Assembly: GCF_013761175.1 (NCBI RefSeq)
Contig: NZ_JACDUR010000009.1
Location: 62,001-126,000, forward strand
Length of the DNA stretch: 64,000 bases
Reading direction: 5' to 3'
Source of the DNA: Nonomuraea soli
Lineage (GTDB): Bacteria; Actinomycetota; Actinomycetes; Streptosporangiales; Streptosporangiaceae
Position numbers and translations under genes: made by a program
Shown here: positions 51,550 through 59,821 of the stretch, piece after piece
Numbering within the stretch: the first letter of the stretch is position 1
Layout of the letters: each line of letters starts with the position of its first letter
The notes under the pieces: generated by a model
What the model saw: the letters and a program-made list of their open reading frames with translations, nothing else
Database searches by the model: none
Told to the model about the DNA's origin: nothing

Positions 51550-52989
51550 ATGGACATGATCTATGAAGCCGGATGCCTTGTCGCGGGCACGTGGCTGGAC
51601 CAGGGCCACCGCGAGGAACGCGCCGGGCCGTACGTGCGGCGCACGGTCAGCACGGCCCGTACGGCGCGACCGGACGACATCGCGGCGGCCACCTCTTACG
51701 CCCGCGAGGGGCAACGGGCGGTGGCCCGGCTGGCACCCGCCACCAGGGCGGAGATCCTGGAGCGCGCCGCGCGGCTGGCGGGCGAGCGCACCGGCGAGCT
51801 GGCCCGCCTGCTCGCCCTGGAGCTGGGCAAACCGCTGAAGGACGGCGCCGGCGAGATGGTCAGGGTCGCCGACACCCTGGCCGTGGCCGCGGCCGAGGCA
51901 CGGGCGATCGGCGGCGAGACCTTACCCGTGGCGGGCTGGGCACGCGGGGTCGGCAACACGGCCTTCACCCATCGGGCCCCCGCCGGTCCCGTGCTGGCCG
52001 TCACGCCCTTCAACGCCCCGGCCAACCTCCTGGCCCACAAGCTGTCCGCCTCGTTCGCGGCGGGCAACACCACGATCGTCAAGCCGCCGCCGCAGGCTCC
52101 CGCGGTCTCGACCGAGCTGGTCAGGCTCCTGCTCGACGCGGGCATGCCGGTGGAGGCCGTGCAGGTGCTGCACGGCGGCGCCGAGGTCGGCGCGGCCCTG
52201 TGCGCGGCGCCCGAGGTGGCCGTGGTGAGCTTCACCGGCAGCGCGGCGGCCGGTGCCGCGGTCGCCCACGCCGCCGGGCCCAAACGGGTGCTGCTGGAGC
52301 TGGGCGGCAACGCCGCAACGATCGTCTGCGAGGACGCCGACATCGAGCAGGCGGCGGCGGTCTGCGCGCGGACCGGCTACAGCAACTCCGGCCAGAGCTG
52401 CATCTCGGTGCAGCGTGTCTACGTGCAGCGCGAGCGTTTCGAGGAGTTCGTCGCCGCCTTCACCGACCAGGTCAAGGCGCTCCAGGTGGGCGATCCCCTC
52501 GACCCGTCGACCGACGTCGGCTCGATGGTCGACGACGAGGCGGCCGAGCGGGTGGTGCGCTGGAGCGCCGAGGCGGGCGGCACGATCACCGTCGGCGGGG
52601 GCCGCAACGGAGCCGTCATGTCCCCGACCGTGGTGGCCGGGCCCGCGCCCGGCTCGACGCTGGTCAGGGAGGAGGTCTTCGGCGCGTGCGTGGCCGTCCT
52701 GCCGTACGGCTCGTTCGAGGATGTCGTGGAGACCTGCAACCGCAGCAGGTACGGCCTGCAGGCCGGCCTGTTCACCCACGACGTGCGCCGCATCCTCGCC
52801 GCCTGGCGCGACCTGCAGGTCGGCGGGCTGGTCGTGAACGGCTCGTCCAACTTCCGCCTCGACCACGTGCCCTTCGGCGGTGTGAAGGACTCGGGCGTCG
52901 GCCGCGAGTCGCCGCGCTGGATGATCGAGGACTTCACCGTGACCAAGACCCTCCTGCTGCGCGGGACGTCCATCTGGGGAGAGCAGTGA
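51550..52989 (+). CDS. NAD(P)-dependent aldehyde dehydrogenase, 479 aa
   Basis: Oxidises an aldehyde to the acid. ALDH signatures: TPFNAPANLLAHKLSASFAAGNTTIVKPP, SFTGSAAAGAAV, the general base Glu in LLELGGNAA and the nucleophile Cys in SNSGQSCISVQR. EEVFGACVAVLPY and PFGGVKDSGVGRES complete it. ATG 51550 has AAGGA 7 bp upstream; ATG 51556 is possible. The stop overlaps the TPP-enzyme GTG. It may act after the PQQ-type alcohol dehydrogenase under the same IclR control (inference); the PQQ enzyme would be outside the membrane, so the aldehyde would have to enter the cell. Confidence 0.92.
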   Translation: MDMIYEAGCLVAGTWLDQGHREERAGPYVRRTVSTARTARPDDIAAATSYAREGQRAVARLAPATRAEILERAARLAGERTGELARLLALELGKPLKDGAGEMVRVADTLAVAAAEARAIGGETLPVAGWARGVGNTAFTHRAPAGPVLAVTPFNAPANLLAHKLSASFAAGNTTIVKPPPQAPAVSTELVRLLLDAGMPVEAVQVLHGGAEVGAALCAAPEVAVVSFTGSAAAGAAVAHAAGPKRVLLELGGNAATIVCEDADIEQAAAVCARTGYSNSGQSCISVQRVYVQRERFEEFVAAFTDQVKALQVGDPLDPSTDVGSMVDDEAAERVVRWSAEAGGTITVGGGRNGAVMSPTVVAGPAPGSTLVREEVFGACVAVLPYGSFEDVVETCNRSRYGLQAGLFTHDVRRILAAWRDLQVGGLVVNGSSNFRLDHVPFGGVKDSGVGRESPRWMIEDFTVTKTLLLRGTSIWGEQ

Positions 52990-54656
52990 CCACAGCAGCC
53001 GAAGCCCTGGTGAGCCAGCTGGAGGAGCTCGGGGTCGAGATGGTCTTCGGCACCTGCGGGCACACCAACATCGCCGTGCTCGACGCCCTGGGCCGCAGTT
53101 CCGTCCGCTTCGTCATCGCCCGCCACGAGCAGGCCGCCGCGCACGCCGCCGACGGTTACGCACGGGCCTCGGGCCGGCCTGGCGTGGTCCTCGTGCACGT
53201 CGGCCCGGGGCTCACCAACACGATCACCGGCGCCATGACCGCGGCACTCGACTCGGTGCCGCTCGTGGTGATCTCCGGCGACATCCCCTCCTACTACCGG
53301 GGCCGCCATCCGCACCAGGAGATCAACCTGCACGCCGACGCCGACCAGGCCTCGCTCTTCCGTCCGTTCGCCAAGCGGGTGTGGGACGTGCACCGCCCGG
53401 AGGACCTGGGCCGCGCGGTCGAGCGGGCGTTCTGGACCGCGACCACGGGACGCCCCGGCGCGGTGCTGGTCAACGTGCCGATGGACGTCTTCTCGCGTCC
53501 CGCCTGGCCCTACCCTCGCCGCAGTGTGACCGGCCCGCCCGGCCTTCCCGCCGGTACGGCGGAGCGGATCGCCGCCGAGCTGGCCGGGGCCGAGCGCCCG
53601 CTGATCTACGTGGGCGGCGGCCTGCGGGAGGATGCGGCCGCGCTGATCACCCTGGCCGAGCACCTCGACATCCCGATCGCGCACTCCCTGATGGCCAAGG
53701 GCACGGTGCCCGACGCCCACCCGCTGCAGCTGGGCATGACCGGCTTCTGGGGCAGGGAGCTCACCAACGCCTACGCCCGCGAGGCCGACGTGGTCCTCGC
53801 CCTGGCCACCCGCTTCGCCGAGACCGACGCCAGCTCCTGGGATCCCCGCTTCACCTGGGACTTCTCGCGGACCACGCTGATCCAGATCGACATCGACCCG
53901 GCCGAGCTGGGCCGCAGCTACCCGGTCTCGATCGGCGCCGTCGCCGACGTGGGCCTCGCGATCAGCGCCGTCGCCGAGGCCGCCCTGTCCCATCCGCCGG
54001 TCGAGCGGGCCGATCTCAGGCGGCGGATCGCCGCCTCGCAGGTCTTCGTCCACGACCGCGGCGAGGACTTCCCGCTGCGTCCCCAGCGCATCCTCACCGA
54101 CCTGCGCGAGGCGCTGCCGCCCGACACGATCCTGGTGACCGACGTGGGGTGGAACAAGAACGGCGTCGCCCAGTGCTACGAGCTGCCGCAAGGGGGGCGT
54201 TTCATCACGCCCGGAGGCGCCTCCACGATGGGCTTCGGCCCGGCGGCGGCGGTGGGCGTCCAGCTGGCCCTGCCGGAGCGGACCGTCGTGGCGCTGATCG
54301 GCGACGGCGGGATGAGCGCCCAGCTTCCCGCCCTGTCCATGGCGGTCGAGCAGGACGCGCCCGTGCTGTTCGTCGTGATGAACAACCAGTCGCACGGCAC
54401 GATCTCGGACCTGCAGTCGACGTTCTTCGGCAGCGGTTTCGGCTGCGACTTCGCCTCCGGCCCCGACTTCGCCGCGCTCGGCGTGGCGTGCGGGGCCGAC
54501 GGCCATGCCGTACGCGCTCCACGAGAGCTGGCTACGGCCCTGCGCCAGGCCGTCACCAGGAGAAGGCCTGCCGTCATCGATGTCCCGATGGTGAACGAGC
54601 CGGTCCCCACCCCGGGCCACTGGAACATCAAGGACATCTACCAAGGCATCTTCTAA
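52986..54656 (+). CDS. Thiamine-diphosphate-dependent enzyme, acetolactate-synthase-like, 556 aa
   Basis: Three-domain TPP enzyme: N-terminal Pyr domain with the activating Glu in ARHEQAAAHAADGYARASG, a central Rossmann domain, and a PP domain with the TPP/Mg motif GDGGMSAQLPALSMAVEQDA ending in NN. This superfamily includes acetolactate synthase, benzoylformate decarboxylase, sulfoacetaldehyde acetyltransferase and others; which reaction applies is open. It is translationally coupled with the aldehyde dehydrogenase (GTGA), so decarboxylation of a 2-oxo acid to an aldehyde followed by oxidation is one reasonable idea. Confidence 0.88.
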   Translation: MTTAAEALVSQLEELGVEMVFGTCGHTNIAVLDALGRSSVRFVIARHEQAAAHAADGYARASGRPGVVLVHVGPGLTNTITGAMTAALDSVPLVVISGDIPSYYRGRHPHQEINLHADADQASLFRPFAKRVWDVHRPEDLGRAVERAFWTATTGRPGAVLVNVPMDVFSRPAWPYPRRSVTGPPGLPAGTAERIAAELAGAERPLIYVGGGLREDAAALITLAEHLDIPIAHSLMAKGTVPDAHPLQLGMTGFWGRELTNAYAREADVVLALATRFAETDASSWDPRFTWDFSRTTLIQIDIDPAELGRSYPVSIGAVADVGLAISAVAEAALSHPPVERADLRRRIAASQVFVHDRGEDFPLRPQRILTDLREALPPDTILVTDVGWNKNGVAQCYELPQGGRFITPGGASTMGFGPAAAVGVQLALPERTVVALIGDGGMSAQLPALSMAVEQDAPVLFVVMNNQSHGTISDLQSTFFGSGFGCDFASGPDFAALGVACGADGHAVRAPRELATALRQAVTRRRPAVIDVPMVNEPVPTPGHWNIKDIYQGIF

Positions 54657-54704
54657 CCGTTGCCGGACAGATATTTCACCGGCCTTTCCAGCACGTTATA
54701 ACTA

Positions 54705-54718
54705 ACGTACTAGTTCGT
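54705..54718. promoter_or_regulatory. TetR-type operator B before the ABC transporter operon
   Basis: ACGTACTAGTTCGT, a complete copy of the palindrome ACGNACTAGTNCGT, 25 bp before the start of the substrate-binding protein. Confidence 0.62.
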
Positions 54719-54743
54719 GAGTTACGGCACTCAGAGGTGAACC

Positions 54744-55880
54744 GTGAGAATCACGCTCGTCGCCACCGCCCTCTTAGCAGCCTTGACCGCCTGCGCCCCT
54801 CCCGGACAGTCCGGGAGCACGGGCACCCAGGCCTCAGGACCTATCAAGATCGCCAACATCAACGCCCAGAGCGGCCAGCTCAGCTCCCTCGGCCAGTGGG
54901 AGAACAAGGGCGTCAAGCTCGCCATCAAGGAGGTCAACGCCGCCGGAGGCGTCAACGGCCGCCAGATCCAGCTCGACCTCTTCGACGACCAGGGAGACCC
55001 GACGGTCGGCACCAACCTGGCCAGGAAGATCGCCGCCGAGGGCTACATCGCGATGCTCGGCACCGCCGAGAGCGCGGTGACCCTGGCCATGGCGCCCATA
55101 CTCAAGGACGCCAAGATCCCCAACATCACCTCAGGGCAGTCGCCCAAGCTGGCCGAGCTGAAGAGCCCCTTCCTCTTCCTCAACGCCCCGACCAGCGTCA
55201 CCTTCGACGAGACGCTCGCCAAGTACCTGGTCGACGAGAAGGGCTACAAGAAGATCGCGCTGATCAGCAACAACGGCGCGTACGGCAGCGGCGAGCACGA
55301 CGCCTTCCTCACCTCCCTGAAGACCAGGCGCGTCACCCCGGTCGCCGACGAGGTCGTCACCCCCGACCAGAAGGACTTCAACGCCAACCTCGCCAAGATC
55401 CGCGAGCAGGACCCCGAGGTGCTCTTCATCGGCGCCGAGGAGGTCCAGTCGGGCCTCATCGCCAAGCAGGCGCGCGAGCTCGGGCTGAAGGCCGTCATCG
55501 CGGGCGGCGCGCCGATCGGGACCGACGTCTACGCCACCACCGCCGGGCTCCCGAACGCCGAGGGCTCGATCGTCAGCTCGCCCTACCTGAGCAACGAGGC
55601 CAGCGACGCGATCAAGGCCTTCGCCGCCAAGTACAAGACCGAGTACAACGAGGACGCGCGCATGCACGTGGCCAAGGCCTACGACGGCGCGATGATCATG
55701 GTCGAGGCGCTCAGGGCCACCGGCGGCGAGGGCGGCCAGAAGCTCGCCGACGCCATCCGCGCCGTCAAGCGCGACGGACTGCTGGGCGCCTACACCTACG
55801 ACGAGTTCGGCGTGGGCATCCACGAAACCAAGATCGGCCTGGTCAAGGACGGCAAGGTCGTTCCCGAGGCCGCGAGCTGA
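54744..55880 (+). CDS. ABC transporter substrate-binding lipoprotein, branched-chain amino acid type, 378 aa
   Basis: Extracytoplasmic receptor of a Liv-type importer. The lipobox LTAC gives the lipid-anchored Cys near residue 17. The peripla-binding-6 fold is visible in IANINAQSGQLSSLGQWENKGVKLAIKEVN, VGTNLARKIAAEGYIAMLGTAES and KKIALISNNGAYGSG. Relatives bind amino acids, ureas, or aromatic and shikimate-like acids. The shared operator with dehydroshikimate genes suggests the last kind (inference). First gene of a four-gene operon. Confidence 0.92.
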   Translation: MRITLVATALLAALTACAPPGQSGSTGTQASGPIKIANINAQSGQLSSLGQWENKGVKLAIKEVNAAGGVNGRQIQLDLFDDQGDPTVGTNLARKIAAEGYIAMLGTAESAVTLAMAPILKDAKIPNITSGQSPKLAELKSPFLFLNAPTSVTFDETLAKYLVDEKGYKKIALISNNGAYGSGEHDAFLTSLKTRRVTPVADEVVTPDQKDFNANLAKIREQDPEVLFIGAEEVQSGLIAKQARELGLKAVIAGGAPIGTDVYATTAGLPNAEGSIVSSPYLSNEASDAIKAFAAKYKTEYNEDARMHVAKAYDGAMIMVEALRATGGEGGQKLADAIRAVKRDGLLGAYTYDEFGVGIHETKIGLVKDGKVVPEAAS

Positions 55881-55881
55881 C

Positions 55882-56751
55882 GTGCAGGTCCTCCTTCAGA
55901 CACTGATCGGCGGCATCACGTTCGGTGCGGTGTACGCGCTGGTCGCCATGGGCTTCTCGATCGTCTACCGCACCATGGGCCTGGTCAACTTCGCCCACGG
56001 CAGCGTGGTGATGATCGGCGCGTACGCCGCATCGACGTTCTACATGGCCACCAGGCTGCCCTTCGCGGTGGCCATGGTGGTGGCGATCGTGGTGACCGGC
56101 CTCATCGGCCTGATCATCGAGCGGTTCCTGCGCCCGCTGGAGAACAAGGACTTCACGCTGATGCTGATCGGCACGATCGGTTTCGGCGCCGTGCTGGAGG
56201 CCCTGGCCATCCTCATCTGGGGAGCCACCGGGCACGCCGTGCCCAACCCGGTCGCCACCGAGCCGATCGACCTCGGCGGGGTGCGCATCCCGACCTACAG
56301 CCTGCTGGTGATCGGCGTGGCGGCCCTGGCCACCGCACTGCTGGCGCTGTTCCTGCAGCGCACCAAGACGGGCGCGGCCATGCAGGCCGTCGCGATGGAC
56401 CACGAGGCGGCCACCGCCTGCGGCATCCACGTCGGCCGCAGCAACGCGACCGCCTTCGCCATCGGCGCGTGCCTGGCCGCCGTGGCCGGCAGCCTCATCG
56501 GGCCCATGCTCTACGTCAACCCGACCATGGGCGGCACGCTCGGCATCAAGGGCTTCGCCGCGGCCATGCTGGGCGGCTTCGGCAGCATGCCGGGAGCCAT
56601 CGTGGGCGGCATGGCCTTCGGGCTGCTCGACGCCTTCGCGGCGGGCAACTTCCAGGAGTACTCCGAGCTGGTGACGTTCGTGGTCTTCGCCGTGGTCGTG
56701 ATGATCCGGCCGATGGGCATCTTCGGGGAGGCGACGGTGAACCGGGCATGA
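55882..56751 (+). CDS. livH: Branched-chain-type ABC transporter permease, LivH-like, 289 aa
   Basis: Membrane protein with about eight hydrophobic segments and the LivH wording GGITFGAVYALVAMGFSIVYRTMGLVNFAHG at the start and GFAAAMLGGFGSMPGAIVGG later. GTG 55882 lies 1 bp after the receptor stop; the TGA overlaps the next ATG. Confidence 0.92.
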   Translation: MQVLLQTLIGGITFGAVYALVAMGFSIVYRTMGLVNFAHGSVVMIGAYAASTFYMATRLPFAVAMVVAIVVTGLIGLIIERFLRPLENKDFTLMLIGTIGFGAVLEALAILIWGATGHAVPNPVATEPIDLGGVRIPTYSLLVIGVAALATALLALFLQRTKTGAAMQAVAMDHEAATACGIHVGRSNATAFAIGACLAAVAGSLIGPMLYVNPTMGGTLGIKGFAAAMLGGFGSMPGAIVGGMAFGLLDAFAAGNFQEYSELVTFVVFAVVVMIRPMGIFGEATVNRA

Positions 56752-58514
56752 GATGGCTCCTCGGCATCGCCGCGTTCGCCGCGGCCTGGCTGCTGCCCTA
56801 CGCCCTGGGCGGCTACTCGATGCACGTGGTCGACGTGGCGATCATCTTCGCCGTCCTGGCCATCGGGCTGGGGCTGACCATGGGCGTGGCCGGGCAGATC
56901 AACCTGGCGCAGGTCGCCTTCTTCGGCGTCGGCGCCTACGCCGTGGCGATCCTGACCACCGGGGCCGGGCTCGGCTTCTGGACCGCCTCGGTGCTGGCCC
57001 TGGTCGCCGCGGTGGTGGCCGGGCTGCTGGCGGGCATCCCCGCGCTGCGCATGCAGTCGCACTACCTGGGCATCGTCACCCTCGGCCTGGCGCTGGCCTT
57101 CATCAACTGGGTCACCAACGCGCACGTCGCCGGTCGCGCCGAGGGCATCAGCGACATCCCGGTGCCGCCCATGTTCGGCATCGACCTGTCCAGCGCCTAC
57201 CTCTTCTACTACGTCGAGCTGATCGTCTTCGTGGTCTTCCTGGCGCTGGCGCTGTTCGTCACCCACTCGCCGCTCGGCCGCCGGCTGCGGGCCATGCGCG
57301 ACGACGACCTGGCCGCCGGCGCGCTCGGGGCCGAGATCCCGCTCCTGCGCATGACCGCGTTCGTGCTGTCCGGCCTCTACGGCGGCGTGGCGGGCGTGCT
57401 GTACGCCGGGCTCATCCGCTTCGTGGCGCCCGAGACCTTCAGCATCGGCAACATGTTCCTGCTGCTGGCCATGGTCATCATCGGCGGGCGCTCCAGCATC
57501 GTCGGCTGCGTGGTCGGCGCGCTGGCGCTGGCCTTCGTCCGCGAGGCGCTGCTCGACGTGTCGGCTTTCGCCCAGCTCGGCTACGGCGTCATCGTCGTGC
57601 TGGTGGTCGTCTTCTTCCCGAAGGGCCTGGCCGGGCTGCTCTCCCGGCGCAAGGCGGGCGGCCGGGCCAGGCTCGGCCCCTTCCAGGAGTACGGCACGGC
57701 CGCCGCGGACGAGGGCACCGTGCTGGAGGTCGAGGGCGTCACCAAGCGGTTCAGGGGCCTGGTCGCCCTGGAGGACATCACGCTGTCGGTGCCCGCCGGG
57801 CAGATCCGCGGCATCGTCGGGCCCAACGGCTCGGGCAAGACCACGCTGTTCAACGTGGTCAGCGGCTTCTACTCCCCCACCAGGGGCCGGGTGCGGCTGC
57901 ACGGGCGCGACGTGACGAACCTGGCGCCCTACCGGCTGTCGTTGCGCGGCGTGGCCCGCACCTTCCAGAACCTGCGGCTGTTCGAGGACCTGAGCGTGCG
58001 GGAGAACGTCCTGCTCGGCCTCGACCGCACCCGCACCGCGTGGATCTGGCGCTACCTGGCGACGCCCTGGGCCGTGGCCCGCTACTCGCGCGGGCTGAAC
58101 CGGTCGGCCGAGGAGATCATCGCCAGGTTCGGCCTGCAGGAGGTGGCCGACGCCGTCCCGCGCGCGTTGCCGTACGGGATCCAGCGGCGCGTGGAGATCG
58201 CGCGGGCCATGGCCATGTCGCCCTCCCTGCTCCTGCTCGACGAGCCCGCCGCCGGGCTCAACGGAGAGGAGGTGCGCCAGCTCGCCGAGATCGTGCGCTC
58301 CATCCGCGGCTCCGGGGTCACGGTCGTGGTGATCGAGCACAACATGGGCCTGGTCATGTCGTTGTGCGACCACGTGACCGTGCTCTCCAGCGGGCGCGTG
58401 ATCGCCGACGGCCCGCCCGACGAGGTCGCGGTCGACCCCGACGTGGTGGCCGCCTACCTGGGGGACTCCATGGCCGCCCCGACCGAGAGCGAGGTCGAAC
58501 ATGCTGAGGGTTGA
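56748..58514 (+). CDS. Fused LivM permease / LivG ATPase, 588 aa
   Basis: Residues 1-300 are the LivM-type permease (GLTMGVAGQINLAQVAFFGVGAYAVAI, MVIIGGRSSIVG). Residues about 325-575 are the LivG ATPase, with Walker A GPNGSGKTT, a signature replaced by LPYGIQRRVEIARA, and Walker B LLLLDEPAAGL. Fusion of these two subunits occurs in several actinobacteria and ensures equal amounts. The 3' end overlaps livF by 14 bp. Confidence 0.92.
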   Translation: MRWLLGIAAFAAAWLLPYALGGYSMHVVDVAIIFAVLAIGLGLTMGVAGQINLAQVAFFGVGAYAVAILTTGAGLGFWTASVLALVAAVVAGLLAGIPALRMQSHYLGIVTLGLALAFINWVTNAHVAGRAEGISDIPVPPMFGIDLSSAYLFYYVELIVFVVFLALALFVTHSPLGRRLRAMRDDDLAAGALGAEIPLLRMTAFVLSGLYGGVAGVLYAGLIRFVAPETFSIGNMFLLLAMVIIGGRSSIVGCVVGALALAFVREALLDVSAFAQLGYGVIVVLVVVFFPKGLAGLLSRRKAGGRARLGPFQEYGTAAADEGTVLEVEGVTKRFRGLVALEDITLSVPAGQIRGIVGPNGSGKTTLFNVVSGFYSPTRGRVRLHGRDVTNLAPYRLSLRGVARTFQNLRLFEDLSVRENVLLGLDRTRTAWIWRYLATPWAVARYSRGLNRSAEEIIARFGLQEVADAVPRALPYGIQRRVEIARAMAMSPSLLLLDEPAAGLNGEEVRQLAEIVRSIRGSGVTVVVIEHNMGLVMSLCDHVTVLSSGRVIADGPPDEVAVDPDVVAAYLGDSMAAPTESEVEHAEG

Positions 58515-59196
58515 GGGCCTGAGCGTGCACTACGGCGGGGTCCGTGCCGCCCACGACGTGAGCTTCACCGTGGTTCCCGGCCAGTCGCTGGGCATCATCG
58601 GCGCCAACGGCGCGGGCAAGACCTCGACGCTGAAGGCGGTCATGGGCCTGGCCCCCCGCCAGGCCCGCGGCCTGCGCTTCGGCGAGGTCGACCTGCTCAA
58701 GGCCGCCCCGCACACGCTGGTACGGCACGGCCTGGGCTACGTGCCCGAGGGCAGGCACGTCTTCCCGGGGCTGCCGGTGGAGAAGAACCTGCTGCTCGGC
58801 GCCTACACCTCGTCGTGGAAGCAGACCCCCATCGACGAGGTCTACGAGCTGTTCCCCGTCCTCAAGGAGATGCGGCACCGGCTGGCCGGGGCCCTGTCGG
58901 GCGGCCAGCAGCAGATGCTCGCCGTGGGCAGGGCGCTGATGTGCCGGCCCAAGGTGATGTTGCTGGACGAGCCGTCGATGGGCCTGTCGCCGATCCTCGT
59001 GGCCGAGATCGCCGCCGTGCTCAAGCGCCTCAACGACGACGGCCTGGCCATCGTGCTGGTGGAGCAGAACGCCAAGCTCACCTTCGAGGTCACCACCACC
59101 TGCCTGGTGATGGAGAACGGCGAGATCGCCGCCACCGGCACCTCGGCCGACCTGCGCCACGACCCTCGGGTCAGGCGGATCTATCTGGGCCTTTGA
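58501..59196 (+). CDS. livF: Branched-chain-type ABC transporter ATPase, LivF-like, 231 aa
   Basis: Walker A GANGAGKTS, signature LSGGQQQMLAVGRAL, Walker B VMLLDEPSMGL, switch His region VLVEQNA. Completes the importer with the LivM-LivG fusion. Its last 26 bp overlap, tail-to-tail, the tetR-type gene. Confidence 0.93.
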   Translation: MLRVEGLSVHYGGVRAAHDVSFTVVPGQSLGIIGANGAGKTSTLKAVMGLAPRQARGLRFGEVDLLKAAPHTLVRHGLGYVPEGRHVFPGLPVEKNLLLGAYTSSWKQTPIDEVYELFPVLKEMRHRLAGALSGGQQQMLAVGRALMCRPKVMLLDEPSMGLSPILVAEIAAVLKRLNDDGLAIVLVEQNAKLTFEVTTTCLVMENGEIAATGTSADLRHDPRVRRIYLGL

Positions 59197-59821
59197 GGTA
59201 GGACACGACCATCTCCCCCACCATGCGGCGCAGGCGGGCGCGGTGTTCGGGCGCGGCCATGTCGCGCCCGAACAGGGCCCCGAAGGTGTGCTGGTTGGCG
59301 ACGCGGAAGAAGCAGAACGCGCTGATCATCATGTGTACGTCGATGGCGTCGGCCTCGGTGACGAACTCGCCCGAGGCCGTGCCGGAGTCGAGGATGCGCT
59401 CGATCAGATCCAGCACGGGCGTGCCGAGGTTGGCCAGCACCTCGGACTTGCGGATGTGCTCGGCCTGGTGGATGTTCTCGATCGCGACCAGCTTGATGAA
59501 CTCGCGGTGCGCGTCGTGGTGGTCGAAGGTCAGCTCGGCCAGGGTGCGGATGGCCTCGACGGGGGCCAGGTGCTCGACGTCGGCGGTGCGCTCCACCTCG
59601 CGGACCTCGGCGTAGGCCTTCTCCAGGACCGCGATGTAGAGCCGTTCCTTGCTGCCGAAGTAGTAGTAGATCATGCGCTTGGTGGTGCGCATGAGCGCGG
59701 CGATCTCGTCGACCCGCGCACCCGCGTAGCCGTTGCGGGCGAACTCGCGCTGGGCGACCTCGAGGATCTCCGCCCGGGTGCGTTCAGCGTCGCGCTGGCG
59801 AGTGGCTTGCGGCAAGGTCAC
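59171..59821 (-). CDS. TetR-family repressor, 216 aa
   Basis: N-terminal helix-turn-helix (AEILEVAQREFARNGYAGARVDEIAALMRTTKRMIYYYFGSKERLY) and a ligand-binding C-terminus with a TetR_C-type pattern. GTG 59821 overlaps the dehydratase stop (GTGA), so it is last in the shikimate dehydrogenase - dehydratase - tetR operon and would be under its own control through operator C at 62374. I infer that it represses four transcription units until a shikimate- or quinate-derived ligand binds. Confidence 0.9.
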   Translation of the reverse strand: MTLPQATRQRDAERTRAEILEVAQREFARNGYAGARVDEIAALMRTTKRMIYYYFGSKERLYIAVLEKAYAEVREVERTADVEHLAPVEAIRTLAELTFDHHDAHREFIKLVAIENIHQAEHIRKSEVLANLGTPVLDLIERILDSGTASGEFVTEADAIDVHMMISAFCFFRVANQHTFGALFGRDMAAPEHRARLRRMVGEMVVSYLKGPDRSA

